Positions 42,700-52,006 of a stretch of DNA of 64,000 nt are shown piece by piece. Made by a program: the position numbers and the translations under genes. The stretch is from Bacteroidales bacterium (GTDB lineage: Bacteria > Bacteroidota > Bacteroidia > Bacteroidales > WCHB1-69). Within the stretch, counting starts at the first letter, position 1. Each line of letters opens with the position of its first letter. The notes below the pieces were generated by a model. It made no database searches. It was not told the DNA's origin and saw only the letters and a program-made list of their open reading frames with translations. Where the stretch lies: assembly GCA_024400755.1 (NCBI GenBank), contig JAKSMG010000002.1:124247-188246 (forward strand). The letters run 5' to 3'.

Positions 42700-42840
42700 C
42701 TGATTTTTTAGTAATAAATATGGGGGGAAAAGCGATTTTCAATCAAAATGAAAAATACTTCAATGAAAGAGGATTTTTTGCCGATGAAAAATAAGTGGAA
42801 AAAATTTTCACAAGGTGGTTCATATATGACGAAATATTTG

Positions 42841-42848
42841 TAATTTTG
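42841..42848 (+). promoter_or_regulatory. -7 box of pyrG
   Basis: TAATTTTG, TAnnTTTG consensus, 20 bp before the pyrG ATG. Confidence 0.65.
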
Positions 42849-42867
42849 CTGATTAAAATTTTATACA

Positions 42868-44475
42868 ATGGCTACGAAATATGTATTTGTCTCAGGCGGT
42901 GTGGTATCAGGCTTAGGAAAGGGTATCACGGCAGCATCTCTTGGTCGTCTATTGAAGTCACGCGGCGTGAAAGTGACCATGCAAAAGTTGGATCCATACT
43001 TGAATATGGACCCGGGAACAATGAACCCGTATCAACACGGAGAAGTCTTTGTTACCGAAGACGGTGGCGAAACCGATTTGGATATCGGACATTATGAACG
43101 CTTCATCGACGAGAGTCTGAGCAAATACTGCAATGTCACGGCAGGTAAAGTGTATTATCAAGTTATTGATAATGAACGAAATGGTGCATACGCTGGTTCT
43201 ACTATCCAGATGATTCCGCATATCACCAATATGATCAAGGATAAAATCCGCCTAAATGCCCAATCCAACAATGCCGATGTGGCAATTGTGGAAATCGGGG
43301 GCACCGTTGGCGATTATGAGAGTTTGCCTTTCCTGGAAGCTATTCGCCAGTTCTCCAGCGAAGAGGGCTACGACAATTGTATGTACATTCACGTGGCCCT
43401 GATTCCTTTTATCACGCCGAGCAATGAGTTGAAAACCAAGCCGGCACAGCATAGCGTGAAGGAACTGTTGAGCTTGGGTATCCAACCCGATATCCTGGTT
43501 TGTCGCTGCGATCGTCCCCTTGGAAAGGACATCAAGCAAAAATTGTCGCTGTTCTGCAACGTGAAGTTGGAATGCGTCATTGAAAATACGAATATGCCGT
43601 CTTTGTACGAAGTGCCATTGGCTTTGGAAGAAGAAGGCTTGGCCGAACAGGTGATTAAGCGTCTGAAGATTCAGTGCCAGGAAAAGAATCTTCAGGATTG
43701 GGAAGATATGGTGAATCGTAGCAAAAAATTGTCTCATCATAGCAAAATCGGCCTGGTGGGCAAGTATATTGAATTGCAGGATGCCTATATCAGCGTGGTG
43801 GAAGCCCTGAAACACGCTTCGATTTATAACGATACGAAACTCGAAATCAAGTGGATTGATTCGGAAGATATTACCGAAAAGACAGCCGGCACCTTGTTGA
43901 ATGACGTGGATGCGATCATTATTCCGGGTGGTTTTGGCTCTCGCGGCATCGAAGGCAAAATCAACGCGGCTCGTTTCGCTCGTGAAAACAAAATCCCGTA
44001 TCTCGGCTTGTGTTTAGGTATGCAGATCGCCATCATCGAATTTGCTCGCCATATTTGTAAGTTGGAAAAAGCCAACAGCAAGGAAATCGATTCCAACACG
44101 CCTTATCCGGTTATCGATTTCTTGCCCGGACAAAACGAATATAGTATGCTGGGTGGAACGCTGCGCCTCGGTAAATATCCTTGTAAGTTGAAAAAAGGTA
44201 CGAAGGCATTCGAAGCATACGGCGAAGAGTTGATTTCTGAACGTCATCGTCATCGCTATGAAGTAAATAACGATTACCGTGAAGTGCTTTCTCAAAACGG
44301 GATGGTGTTCTGCGGGACTTCACCCAACGACAGCATCGTGGAAATGATTGAACTGCCCGATCATCCTTGGTTCGTGGCTTGCCAGTTCCATCCGGAGTTG
44401 AAATCACGACCCAATCGTCCGCATCCGTTGTTTATGGGCTTTATGAAGGCCGCGGTTCAGTTTGCGAAAAAATAA
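42868..44475 (+). CDS. pyrG: CTP synthase
   Basis: 535 residues. The N-terminal synthetase domain has [24 protein letters not shown] (P-loop), [23 protein letters not shown] and GGTVGDYES. The C-terminal class I glutamine amidotransferase domain has the catalytic Cys in YLGLCLGMQ and His/Glu in [11 protein letters not shown]. It aminates UTP to CTP using glutamine and ATP. It is single-gene with promoter and terminator. Expression in some bacteria is set by CTP-dependent reiterative initiation; no such run is evident here. Confidence 0.97.
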   Translation: MATKYVFVSGGVVSGLGKGITAASLGRLLKSRGVKVTMQKLDPYLNMDPGTMNPYQHGEVFVTEDGGETDLDIGHYERFIDESLSKYCNVTAGKVYYQVIDNERNGAYAGSTIQMIPHITNMIKDKIRLNAQSNNADVAIVEIGGTVGDYESLPFLEAIRQFSSEEGYDNCMYIHVALIPFITPSNELKTKPAQHSVKELLSLGIQPDILVCRCDRPLGKDIKQKLSLFCNVKLECVIENTNMPSLYEVPLALEEEGLAEQVIKRLKIQCQEKNLQDWEDMVNRSKKLSHHSKIGLVGKYIELQDAYISVVEALKHASIYNDTKLEIKWIDSEDITEKTAGTLLNDVDAIIIPGGFGSRGIEGKINAARFARENKIPYLGLCLGMQIAIIEFARHICKLEKANSKEIDSNTPYPVIDFLPGQNEYSMLGGTLRLGKYPCKLKKGTKAFEAYGEELISERHRHRYEVNNDYREVLSQNGMVFCGTSPNDSIVEMIELPDHPWFVACQFHPELKSRPNRPHPLFMGFMKAAVQFAKK

Positions 44476-44491
44476 TTCAAATAGAGTGAAT

Positions 44492-44519
44492 ATAGGCAGG
44501 GTTAATCCTGCCTATTTGC
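44492..44519 (+). terminator. Terminator of pyrG
   Basis: Perfect 9-bp stem ATAGGCAGG (44492-44500) / CCTGCCTAT (44507-44515), 6-nt loop, then a short interrupted T-rich tail. Confidence 0.75.
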
Positions 44520-44604
44520 TCATTTTTCGGACCGATTTTACCTTCAATAATTCGTTCTGAAAAAATAATTCTTTATGTTAAAAAGGTTAGTTGATTAATC
44601 TGAA

Positions 44605-45789
44605 ATGAAAAAGATCGTCATACAGAAAGGTAAGGAAAAGTCGTTGCAGAGATTCCATCCTTGGGTATTCTCTGGGGCAATCGCACGAAAGGATAAGGGA
44701 ATTGCTGAAGGAGAAGTGGTGGAGGTTTTTGACGCTTATGATAATTTTATGGCCATCGGTCATTATCATACGAGTTCAATTTCGGTGCGCATCTTCAGCT
44801 TTGACAAGGTGGAAGTGAATCGAGATTTCTGGAAAATGAAGATTGAGCGGGCCATCGCTTATCGCAAGATGATTTATCTTTTTGATAATCAAAATACTAC
44901 GTTGTTTAGACTGATAAACGGGGAAGGCGATGGAATGCCGGGACTGATTGCCGATTGGTATAACGGTCACCTGGTGCTCCAATTCCATTCATACGGGATG
45001 TACCTGATGCGTGAACTGCTGGTTGATATTTTCAAGGAGTTGTTGGCCGACCGGTTGAAATCGATTTTCAATAAGAGTGCCACGACGCTTTCCGAATCCA
45101 ATGCCTTTGTTCCTTCCAACGAGTTGCTTTACGGTACGTTGGATGAAGAGGTGTTGGTGCACGAAAATGGTGTTCCATTTTACATCGATATTCCACAGGG
45201 ACAGAAAACGGGTTTCTTCATTGACCAACGGGACAATCGGAAAATGGTGGGCGAGTTTTGTAGCGGAAAGAAAGTGCTCAATCTGTTTTGTTATACAGGT
45301 GGTTTTTCTGCTTACGCATTGCAGGGTGGGGCAGAATTGGTACATTCCGTGGATATTTCCAAGCGAGCCATTGAACAAACCAATGAAAATATCGCCTTGT
45401 TGGGTGACTTGGCCCGGTGTCACGAGGCTTTTGCCGCCAATGTTTTTGATTTTATCGAAGAAATGCCTGACCATTTCTACGATGTCATTGTGGTAGATCC
45501 GCCGGCTTTCGCTAAACATTACAAAGTGAAAGAACAGGGAATTAAGGGCTACCGAAACATCAACCGTAAGGCAATGGAAAAGGTAAAACCTGGAGGAATG
45601 ATCTTTACCTTTTCGTGTTCCCAAGCCATTTCCAAGGAGGATTTCCAAACGATTATTTTCTCTGCCGCGGCTATGGAACATAAAAATATCCGAATAATCA
45701 AGAATTTACAACATGCTTTGGACCATCCTGTCAATATTTTCCATCCAGAAGGAAGCTATTTGAAAGGTATGGCTTTGAGTATCGAATAA
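44605..45789 (+). CDS. rlmI: Class I SAM-dependent rRNA methyltransferase (RlmI-like)
   Basis: 394 residues. N-terminal PUA-like domain (KGKEKSLQRFHPWVFSGAI), then a linker with GEGDGMPGLIADWYNGHLV. The Rossmann methyltransferase domain (about 210-394) has VLNLFCYTGGFSAYALQGG (SAM motif I), VDISKRAIE and the catalytic-loop VVDPPAF followed by TFSCSQ. The architecture is that of RlmI/RlmL-K family m5C methyltransferases acting on 23S rRNA C1962. The exact target base is inferred from the family. It is followed at 16 bp by the BatA-type gene. Confidence 0.9.
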   Translation: MKKIVIQKGKEKSLQRFHPWVFSGAIARKDKGIAEGEVVEVFDAYDNFMAIGHYHTSSISVRIFSFDKVEVNRDFWKMKIERAIAYRKMIYLFDNQNTTLFRLINGEGDGMPGLIADWYNGHLVLQFHSYGMYLMRELLVDIFKELLADRLKSIFNKSATTLSESNAFVPSNELLYGTLDEEVLVHENGVPFYIDIPQGQKTGFFIDQRDNRKMVGEFCSGKKVLNLFCYTGGFSAYALQGGAELVHSVDISKRAIEQTNENIALLGDLARCHEAFAANVFDFIEEMPDHFYDVIVVDPPAFAKHYKVKEQGIKGYRNINRKAMEKVKPGGMIFTFSCSQAISKEDFQTIIFSAAAMEHKNIRIIKNLQHALDHPVNIFHPEGSYLKGMALSIE

Positions 45790-45805
45790 TTATAATTTTC
45801 ACCTG

Positions 45806-47854
45806 ATGAAATTTGCCAATCCTTTGTTTCTGATTGCTTTAAGCGCTGTCTTGATACCGATTATCATTCATCTTTTTAATTTTAGAAAATACAAGACGGT
45901 TTATTTTTCCAATGTTAAAATGCTGGAAGATGTCTTGCTTAAGACAAAGAAGGAATCCCGACTGCAACAATATATCGTGTTGGCATTGAGAGTGTTGGCT
46001 ATTGCGGCATTGGCTATCGCCTTTGCCCAGCCGTTTATTCCGAAAAACAATCTCAGTAGTCATAAGGGTAATGTGGTGACCATTTTCGTGGATAATTCCT
46101 TTTCAATGGATGCCAATTCAAAGGACGGAACTTTGCTTTATGATGCGGTTGAGGCCGCAAAAAATGTGGTCAATGCTTTTTCTTATGCTGATGATTTTGT
46201 GCTGACAACACAAGATTTTTCTTCAAAGGAGTCTCATATCTTAAATAAAGATGAGATTTTGTCGATGTTGGATGATATCCAGCCGTCGGCACAAAGCCAC
46301 ACGATGGCTGAAATAGTTGCTTTCGCACAAAATACGGCTTCTTATTCTCATAAATCGAACCATATTAATTATTTTATTTCAGATTTTCAGAAAAATACTT
46401 TTGACGCAGCCGCTTTGAAACGGGATTCGTTGAATCGCAATTTCTTGATTCCGATAGAAGTAAGGCATACCGACAATGTTTCCATTGACAGTTGCTGGTT
46501 CTTGACTCCGGTGTTTAATGTTGGACAGTCGGTCACCCTCACGGTGAGGATTCATAATTACGGCACTACAGATGTGAACAAGTTGCCGCTTAAGTTGTAT
46601 GTCAATGATGAACAGAAGGCATTGGCGGCCGTGGATGTAAAGGCGGAAAGTTATGCCGATTATCAGATGAACTATACGATAACCGGTGACGGAGTCCAGT
46701 GCGGCGTGGTGCGTATAGAAGATAGCCCTATTATTTTTGACGACGAGTTGTTTTTTGTCTATACCGTGGCTTCGGCCAATAATATTATCGTGGTTAATGC
46801 CAAGGAAAATCGTTATTTGAAGGCGATGTATGGTATGGATTCGTTGTTCGTCTATCAGGAAATGAATGAAAAACAAGTCAATTATTCACAATTTAAGACT
46901 TGTAATCTTTTAGTTTTAGACCAACTTCAAAGAATTTCTTCGGGAATGGCCTCTGAAGTAGAGAAATATGTCAATGCGGGCGGAACTTTGTTGTTTTTCC
47001 CTGCTGAAGAGATGGATGAGTCGGTTAATGGCTTTTTGGCTCAGTTGGGCGTGGGTCAGTATGGAAAGTTGGCTCAAACCAAGATGAAAGTGGGAAAGGT
47101 TAATTTGGAAAGCGTTTATTTCAGCGGAGCAATACAGTCTTCTTCCGAAAGAATGACGATGCCAACGCTGACACAGTATTTTCCTATTGCCAGCACTGCC
47201 GGTACCACGGCGATGGAAGAGGTAATGTCCTTGGAAAACGGAAGTCCGTTTTTAACTTCTTATCCTTGTGGACAAGGACGCGTCTTGTTGTGTGCGGTTC
47301 CTCTGAACGATGCGTTCGGAGATGCTCAGCGCAATGCCATTGTCTTTGTTCCCTTGCACAATGCTGCCATTATGAATGTGAAACAGGGTCGCCTGTATAA
47401 TGTGATGGGACGTGATGAACAAGCTTCAGTACCTAATCAGTCAACGTCTGGTGAAAAGGTGTTCTCGCTGAAATCGCAGGACAAATCTATGGATTTTATT
47501 CCCGAACAGCGTCCCTTGGGCAATGAAATTATGTTGTATTTTCATTCACAGATTACAAAGTCTGGAATTTATGATGTCTTTTTAGATGACGTGAAAATCA
47601 CTTCCTTGGCATTCAATTTCAACAGAAATGAATCTGATTTAGATTATTATGATTCAGGTGATTTGAAGGATTTGGCAGGCGATGAGGTGCAGGTTTTGGA
47701 TGCTCAGACTAAGGATTTATCCAAAAACATTGCCGATAGTTTCAATGGTATTCCGTTGTGGCGTTATTTTGTTTTATTCGCCTTGTTGTGCATCATTGCT
47801 GAAATTTGTGTGTTACGTTTTTGGAAAGTTTCCGCTAAGATCGAAGCTCGGTAA
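45806..47854 (+). CDS. BatA-type membrane protein with von Willebrand A domain
   Basis: 682 residues. The N-terminal BatA domain (MKFANPLFLIALSAVLIPIIIHLFNFRK, with two membrane segments) is followed by a VWA-like domain starting VTIFVDNSFSMDANS (DxSxS metal-dependent adhesion motif), an Ig-like central part (VSIDSCWFLTPVFNVGQ), a glutamine-amidotransferase-like region (LLVLDQLQRISSG; GGTLLFFPAEEM) and a C-terminal membrane segment (about 655-675). It belongs to the large BatA-like proteins of Bacteroidota. It is not linked to batD/batE at 5.4-8 kb, which may nonetheless be functional partners. Confidence 0.85.
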   Translation: MKFANPLFLIALSAVLIPIIIHLFNFRKYKTVYFSNVKMLEDVLLKTKKESRLQQYIVLALRVLAIAALAIAFAQPFIPKNNLSSHKGNVVTIFVDNSFSMDANSKDGTLLYDAVEAAKNVVNAFSYADDFVLTTQDFSSKESHILNKDEILSMLDDIQPSAQSHTMAEIVAFAQNTASYSHKSNHINYFISDFQKNTFDAAALKRDSLNRNFLIPIEVRHTDNVSIDSCWFLTPVFNVGQSVTLTVRIHNYGTTDVNKLPLKLYVNDEQKALAAVDVKAESYADYQMNYTITGDGVQCGVVRIEDSPIIFDDELFFVYTVASANNIIVVNAKENRYLKAMYGMDSLFVYQEMNEKQVNYSQFKTCNLLVLDQLQRISSGMASEVEKYVNAGGTLLFFPAEEMDESVNGFLAQLGVGQYGKLAQTKMKVGKVNLESVYFSGAIQSSSERMTMPTLTQYFPIASTAGTTAMEEVMSLENGSPFLTSYPCGQGRVLLCAVPLNDAFGDAQRNAIVFVPLHNAAIMNVKQGRLYNVMGRDEQASVPNQSTSGEKVFSLKSQDKSMDFIPEQRPLGNEIMLYFHSQITKSGIYDVFLDDVKITSLAFNFNRNESDLDYYDSGDLKDLAGDEVQVLDAQTKDLSKNIADSFNGIPLWRYFVLFALLCIIAEICVLRFWKVSAKIEAR

Positions 47855-47904
47855 CTTTCTTTTGGAAATAGTAATTTTATTAACTTAACATATTGATAAT
47901 TAGT

Positions 47905-49281
47905 ATGAAGAAAATAATTCTGACGTTATTATCCTTGCTTTGTCTATGGCAGTTGTCCGCACAACGCGTGGAAGCCGATTGGGAATCCATCAAGACCAAT
48001 CATCCCTATCCTCAATGGTTCAAGGATGCCAAATTGGGAATTTTTATCCATTGGGGTGTTTATTCTGTTCCATCTTATTGCCATTCAGATGGTTATGCTG
48101 AATGGTATTATCGTGGATTGATGACTAATGACAGCAATCGTGTGGCATTTCAAAAAAAGAATTATGGGGAAAATTTTCAATATCGTGATTTTGCCCCAAT
48201 GTTTAAGGGAGAGTTGTTTAATGCTGATGAATGGGCGAATTTGTTCCAGCGTGCGGGAGCAAAATATGTGATTTTGGTCACAAAACATCACGACGGATAT
48301 TGTATGTGGGACAGTAAATACGCTCCCAATTGGAATAGTGTGGAAGGTGGCCCCCATAGAAACGTGGTGTCGGAAGTGACGGATGCGGTGCGTGCTAAAG
48401 GAATGAAGATGGGCTTTTACTATTCTCTGCCAGAATGGACCAATCCGTTACATATCTGGTATGAAGATCCCAATGATTCCATTGGAAAATATGTGGAACA
48501 GCATATGATTCCTCAGTTCAAGGAATTGGTTTCTCGCTATAAGCCCTCTTTGATTTTTGCAGATGGCGAATGGTTTAATACGGCCGAGCAGTGGCACGCT
48601 AAGGAATTGATTGCGTGGTATTACAATTTGGTTGGTCCAGAGGCTATTGTCAACGATAGATGGGGTAGTGGAGCAGATTATGGTTTCAAAACCCCCGAGT
48701 ATAAGGGTGCCATTATGGATACGACGCGTCCGTGGGCGGAATGTCGTGGCTTGGGACGATCCTTTGCACTTAATCGTGGTGAACCTATAGAAAATTATCT
48801 GACTTCGGATCAGCTGATTCGCCATTTTGTGAAGTTGGTGGCTGCTGGTGGCGGTATGACGTTGAATGTCGGACCAGCCGCAGATGGACAGATTCCTCTT
48901 TTGCAACAAGAACGTTTGTTGGATTTGGGAAATTGGTTAAAAATCAATGGCGAAGCTATATACGGCTCAAGACCATATCAAAAAATGTATGAGCTTCGTG
49001 AAGTACAGGTTGAGGAAGCTGATACTGTTAGAATTGTATCGGAACCTTACGTTTGTTACACTACGCAGTCCAACGCATTGTATGCCATTGCTTTGGAATA
49101 TCCTGATGACCAATTGGTTTTGAATATTCCATCTCCTGCAAAAAATACCAAAGTCATTTTATTGGGCTGTGACAAGCAGTTGCGCTGGAAATACAAGAAC
49201 CATCAGATGATTATTGATACAAAATCATTGAAGTATAGTGATTTGCATAGCACTGCTGCTTGGGTATTTAAAATATATTGA
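47905..49281 (+). CDS. Exported alpha-L-fucosidase (GH29)
   Basis: 458 residues from the ATG at 47905. Signal peptide MKKIILTLLSLLCLWQLSA. GH29 landmarks follow: WFKDAKLGIFIHWGVYSVPSY, YVILVTKHHDGYCMWDSKYAPNWNS, KMGFYYSLPEW and IFADGEW (nucleophile Asp region), NDRWG, GMTLNVGPAADG. It should hydrolyse terminal alpha-L-fucose from glycans, acting in the periplasm or outside. No other glycan-use genes (SusC/D) are adjacent, so it is a solitary enzyme. The C-terminal ~80 residues form a small beta domain. The gap to the BatA-type gene is 50 bp with no clear promoter. Confidence 0.93.
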   Translation: MKKIILTLLSLLCLWQLSAQRVEADWESIKTNHPYPQWFKDAKLGIFIHWGVYSVPSYCHSDGYAEWYYRGLMTNDSNRVAFQKKNYGENFQYRDFAPMFKGELFNADEWANLFQRAGAKYVILVTKHHDGYCMWDSKYAPNWNSVEGGPHRNVVSEVTDAVRAKGMKMGFYYSLPEWTNPLHIWYEDPNDSIGKYVEQHMIPQFKELVSRYKPSLIFADGEWFNTAEQWHAKELIAWYYNLVGPEAIVNDRWGSGADYGFKTPEYKGAIMDTTRPWAECRGLGRSFALNRGEPIENYLTSDQLIRHFVKLVAAGGGMTLNVGPAADGQIPLLQQERLLDLGNWLKINGEAIYGSRPYQKMYELREVQVEEADTVRIVSEPYVCYTTQSNALYAIALEYPDDQLVLNIPSPAKNTKVILLGCDKQLRWKYKNHQMIIDTKSLKYSDLHSTAAWVFKIY

Positions 49282-49302
49282 TTAAAAAAATTATCCCGTT
49301 AA

Positions 49303-50577
49303 TCACGGTTTCAAACAAGCAATAGGTACGACAAATATTCCGTCTTTTCGCCGATAGGCGTATTGACCAACGGCGGTAACAATCATACAAAAGGAAGGTT
49401 CGTTCATTCGTTGGGTATCAATGATTGACCTCAAGGAATTGATGGAACGGGCAGCTTCCTCAATTTTGGTATTGCCGCCCAATTTGATTTCAATTAAGGC
49501 GTATTGTCCATTGCGGCGGTGCAGTACGGTGTCACATTCCAATCCGTTGCTGTCGCGGTAATGATATAGTTTGCCATCTAAGTTGTCGGCATAGATTCGT
49601 AAGTCGCGTACGACCAAGTTCTCAAAAAACATACCGCAGGCCTTGAGGTCGTTTTTCAAGTCGTTAGGGCCAATGCCTAAAGCGGCTGTGGCAATGCTTG
49701 GATCCATAAAATACCGGTTGTCAGATGTGCGAATGATGGTTTTACTGCGAAGATTTGGATTCCAGGAGGGCATATCCTCAATGGTGAATAATTTCTTAAA
49801 GGCATCGACATAGTCTTTGACTGTTTCATCAGAAATATTTTGACTGTCATTGCTCTTGATGTCTTGACAAATGGTGCGGTATGGCACTTGGTGTCCTAAA
49901 TTTCGGGCGTATGAATGTAAGATCAGCTTAGCACGTTCTGGACTTCGACGTGTATTGTCCACACGTTTTATATCTATTTCTGTAATTGCGTCGTAGTAGT
50001 CCAATGCCTGGTCCAATGCAAGTTTCTCGGACAAGAATGTGGCGGCCGGCCATCCGCCACGACAGATTAAAAAGGTAATGGCATCCAAGTCCAATTCATT
50101 GGGAATGACATCAATGTCGCCCCCATCAAACAAATCGCCTAAACTGACCTTTCCATTAGATTCTCCTGATTCAAAAAGACTCATAGTTCGCATTTTGAGG
50201 CGGCTGATTCGACCTGTTCCGCTGTGGACGGTTTTATAGGCCTCGGGCAAAACAGAAGATCCAGTTAGAATGAATTGTCCAGGTTCACCTCGTTCATCCA
50301 CTTCACTGCGTATCATATCCCAAATTCCAGGAATAGTTTGCCATTCGTCAAATAAGCGTGGAACGGCTCCAAGTAGGATTTGTTCTGGAGCAACGTCTAA
50401 AGCATCAAGAGTGTTTAGTAAAACAGAAGTTTTGCCTAACATCAATGTGCTTTTGGCTATCCGTTTGGCCGTGGTGGTTTTGCCGCACCATTTGGGCCCG
50501 TCTATCAATACGGCTCCTTTTCCTGCCAATTTGCGCAGTAGCATTTCATCGGAAATACGATACTTGTATGCTTTCAT
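49303..50577 (-). CDS. AAA ATPase with C-terminal DUF4143
   Basis: 424 residues. Walker A GPKWCGKT (27-34), Walker B-like VPRLFDEWQTIP, sensor FILTGSSVLPE. The C-terminal DUF4143 half (about 190-424) ends with the PD-(D/E)XK-like YRDSNGLECDTVLHRRNGQYALIEIKLGG, which retains the D-ExK-like residues. These accessory ATPase-nuclease-like proteins are widespread in Bacteroidota with unknown role. It has a -7 box at 50602-50609, and the 23-bp tandem array begins 39 bp upstream of that box. It is transcribed away from the array. Confidence 0.88.
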   Translation of the reverse strand: MKAYKYRISDEMLLRKLAGKGAVLIDGPKWCGKTTTAKRIAKSTLMLGKTSVLLNTLDALDVAPEQILLGAVPRLFDEWQTIPGIWDMIRSEVDERGEPGQFILTGSSVLPEAYKTVHSGTGRISRLKMRTMSLFESGESNGKVSLGDLFDGGDIDVIPNELDLDAITFLICRGGWPAATFLSEKLALDQALDYYDAITEIDIKRVDNTRRSPERAKLILHSYARNLGHQVPYRTICQDIKSNDSQNISDETVKDYVDAFKKLFTIEDMPSWNPNLRSKTIIRTSDNRYFMDPSIATAALGIGPNDLKNDLKACGMFFENLVVRDLRIYADNLDGKLYHYRDSNGLECDTVLHRRNGQYALIEIKLGGNTKIEEAARSINSLRSIIDTQRMNEPSFCMIVTAVGQYAYRRKDGIFVVPIACLKP

Positions 50578-50601
50578 TTTCTTGATGATTTAAAATTTCT
50601 G

Positions 50602-50609
50602 CAAAAGTA
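50602..50609 (-). promoter_or_regulatory. -7 box of the DUF4143 ATPase gene
   Basis: CAAAAGTA on plus (TACTTTTG on minus), 25 bp before the ATG at 50577 and just downstream of the tandem array. Confidence 0.65.
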
Positions 50610-50647
50610 CTAAAAATAAATGATATAAATGATAAAATAAATAAATT

Positions 50648-50877
50648 TTCGGTAAATTGTGGCGATTTTATTCGGTAAAATATAGTGAATTTATTCGTTA
50701 AATTGTGGCAAATTTGTTCGGTAAAATATAGCGAATTTATTTGGTAAATTGTAGTAATTATATTCGGTAAAATGTAGCAAATTTATTCGTTAAATTGTAG
50801 CGATTTTATTCGGTAAAATATAGCGGTTTTGTTCGTTAAAATGTAGCGATTTTGTTCGTCAAATTGTGGTAATAATA
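50648..50877. repeat. Tandem array of ten 23-bp units upstream of the DUF4143 ATPase gene
   Basis: Units start at 50648, 50671, 50694, 50717, 50740, 50763, 50786, 50809, 50832 and 50855, each exactly 23 bp with no spacer. Every unit opens TTCG(G/T)(T/C)AAA (unit 5 has TTTGG), continues with a T/A-rich TGTGG or TATAG stretch and ends near GCGATTTTA. Units alternate: 1, 3, 5, 7 have AAATTGT and 2, 4, 6, 8 have AAAAT(A/G)T, giving a 46-bp higher-order period. 23 is not a multiple of 3, so it is non-coding. The absence of spacers excludes CRISPR. Confidence 0.95.
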
Positions 50878-51093
50878 TTTGATGATTTAAAGAAATCGTA
50901 TCGAAAAGTCGTCTAAAGACTAAGCAGATATGAGAGTGGTTCACTTAAAAGTCAACGGGTAGCAGCAGTGAAAGCCATTGTTGTTCTTCAAGAAAGCAAT
51001 AGCTTTAGCCGATAAAAGTCTATCCATACGTGTCTTTCGTCTAATATTCTTTGCTTTTCAAGCTTTGTGCGTGATATATCGCGGTAATGATGT
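50878..51093. other. Non-coding stretch between the array and the GT2 gene
   Basis: About 215 bp without a supportable gene or hairpin; short frames are broken by stops. It has no recognisable similarity to the array units. Confidence 0.6.
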
Positions 51094-51819
51094 TTATTTC
51101 AAATATTTTTTGGAAAAAATATTGTATTTTAAAATGCAGTAAATGGCTCGAAATCCGTCTTTCCATCCGATTTTTTTCCCTTCTTCGTAAGTTCTACCAT
51201 AATAGGAAATCCCCACTTCGTAAATTCTAATGCCTTTGAAACGTGCGATTTTTGCTGTTACTTCCGGTTCAAAACCGAATCTGTTTTCTTGAAAATAGAT
51301 GCTTTTGATAATGTCGGCACGGAATAATTTATAGCAGGTTTCCATATCGCTAAGGTTGAGGTTGGAAAACATATTGGAGAGAAATGTGAGAAAACGGTTT
51401 CCTCGAGAATGCCAGAAAAAGAGAATGCGATGAGCGTTGCCACCCATAAAACGTGAACCGTAAACCACGTCGGCATAACCGTCAACGACAGGCTTGAGCA
51501 ACAAATTGTATTCCTCAGGGTCGTATTCGAGGTCGGCATCCTGGACGATGACATAGTCACCGGTGGCCTCGTCGAAGCCTCGGTGTAGTGCCGCCCCCTT
51601 TCCCATATTGCAAGCTTGCTCGTAATAGTGCATTTCAATATCCTGATGAGCGGAAATGTAGTCGGTGATGACTTGTTTAGACCTGTCCTTTGAACCATCA
51701 TCCACCAAGATTATTTCTTTTGTGAATCCATTTATCAGGTTGACAGCCAATACTTTGTCGAGTATTTGATGGATGGTTTTTTCTTCGTTGTAAACAGGAA
51801 TGACGATGGATAATTTCAT
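51094..51819 (-). CDS. Glycosyltransferase family 2 (dolichol-phosphate mannosyltransferase-like)
   Basis: 241 residues from the ATG at 51819 ([20 protein letters not shown]). GT-A motifs: [11 protein letters not shown] (nucleotide), [27 protein letters not shown] (DxD) and a conserved VYGSRFMGG. It lacks C-terminal membrane segments, as in soluble DPM1-type enzymes. It probably transfers a hexose to a polyprenyl phosphate. The last codons include a 10-bp-arm palindrome (51102-51123). Own -7 box at 51837-51844, back to back with the tRNA-Pro promoter. Confidence 0.9.
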   Translation of the reverse strand: MKLSIVIPVYNEEKTIHQILDKVLAVNLINGFTKEIILVDDGSKDRSKQVITDYISAHQDIEMHYYEQACNMGKGAALHRGFDEATGDYVIVQDADLEYDPEEYNLLLKPVVDGYADVVYGSRFMGGNAHRILFFWHSRGNRFLTFLSNMFSNLNLSDMETCYKLFRADIIKSIYFQENRFGFEPEVTAKIARFKGIRIYEVGISYYGRTYEEGKKIGWKDGFRAIYCILKYNIFSKKYLK

Positions 51820-51836
51820 AAAAAGCAATTTGTGGA

Positions 51837-51844
51837 CAAAGGTA
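51837..51844 (-). promoter_or_regulatory. -7 box of the GT2 gene
   Basis: CAAAGGTA on plus (TACCTTTG on minus), 18 bp before the ATG at 51819. Divergent from the tRNA-Pro box at 51858-51865, only 13 bp away. Confidence 0.65.
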
Positions 51845-51857
51845 CGAATATTTTTTG

Positions 51858-51865
51858 TATTTTTG
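51858..51865 (+). promoter_or_regulatory. -7 box of tRNA-Pro
   Basis: TATTTTTG, 30 bp before the tRNA 5' end. Confidence 0.65.
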
Positions 51866-51894
51866 CAGCGTCATTTGCGAACGTAAATGCTTTT

Positions 51895-51967
51895 CGGGGT
51901 GTAGCGCAGTTGGTAGCGCGCTACGTTCGGGACGTAGAGGCCGCAAGTTCGAGTCTTGTCACCCCGA
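51895..51967 (+). tRNA. tRNA-Pro (CGG anticodon)
   Basis: 73 nt: acceptor CGGGGTG/CACCCCG with discriminator A, anticodon stem CTACG/CGTAG with loop TTCGGGA (anticodon CGG, reading CCG), T-loop GTTCGAGTC. CCA is not encoded. Confidence 0.95.
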
Positions 51968-51973
51968 CAAACA

Positions 51974-52003
51974 AAAAAGGGAAGGTTTGAACCTTCCCTT
52001 TTT
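51974..52003. terminator. Bidirectional terminator between tRNA-Pro and hbd
   Basis: 13-bp stem (51974-51986 with 51991-52003; AAAAAGGGAAGGT and its complement) with a 4-nt loop. A/T runs on both sides let it serve the rightward tRNA and the leftward hbd gene ending at 52007. Confidence 0.9.
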
Positions 52004-52006
52004 CTA

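Noticed and set aside
50648-50877. Possible CRISPR array
   Set aside because: The 23-bp units are contiguous with no spacers and no cas genes are present, so it is a tandem repeat.
50878-51093. Transposase remnant or small RNA between the array and GT2 gene
   Set aside because: No terminal repeats, no conserved motif and no strong hairpin.
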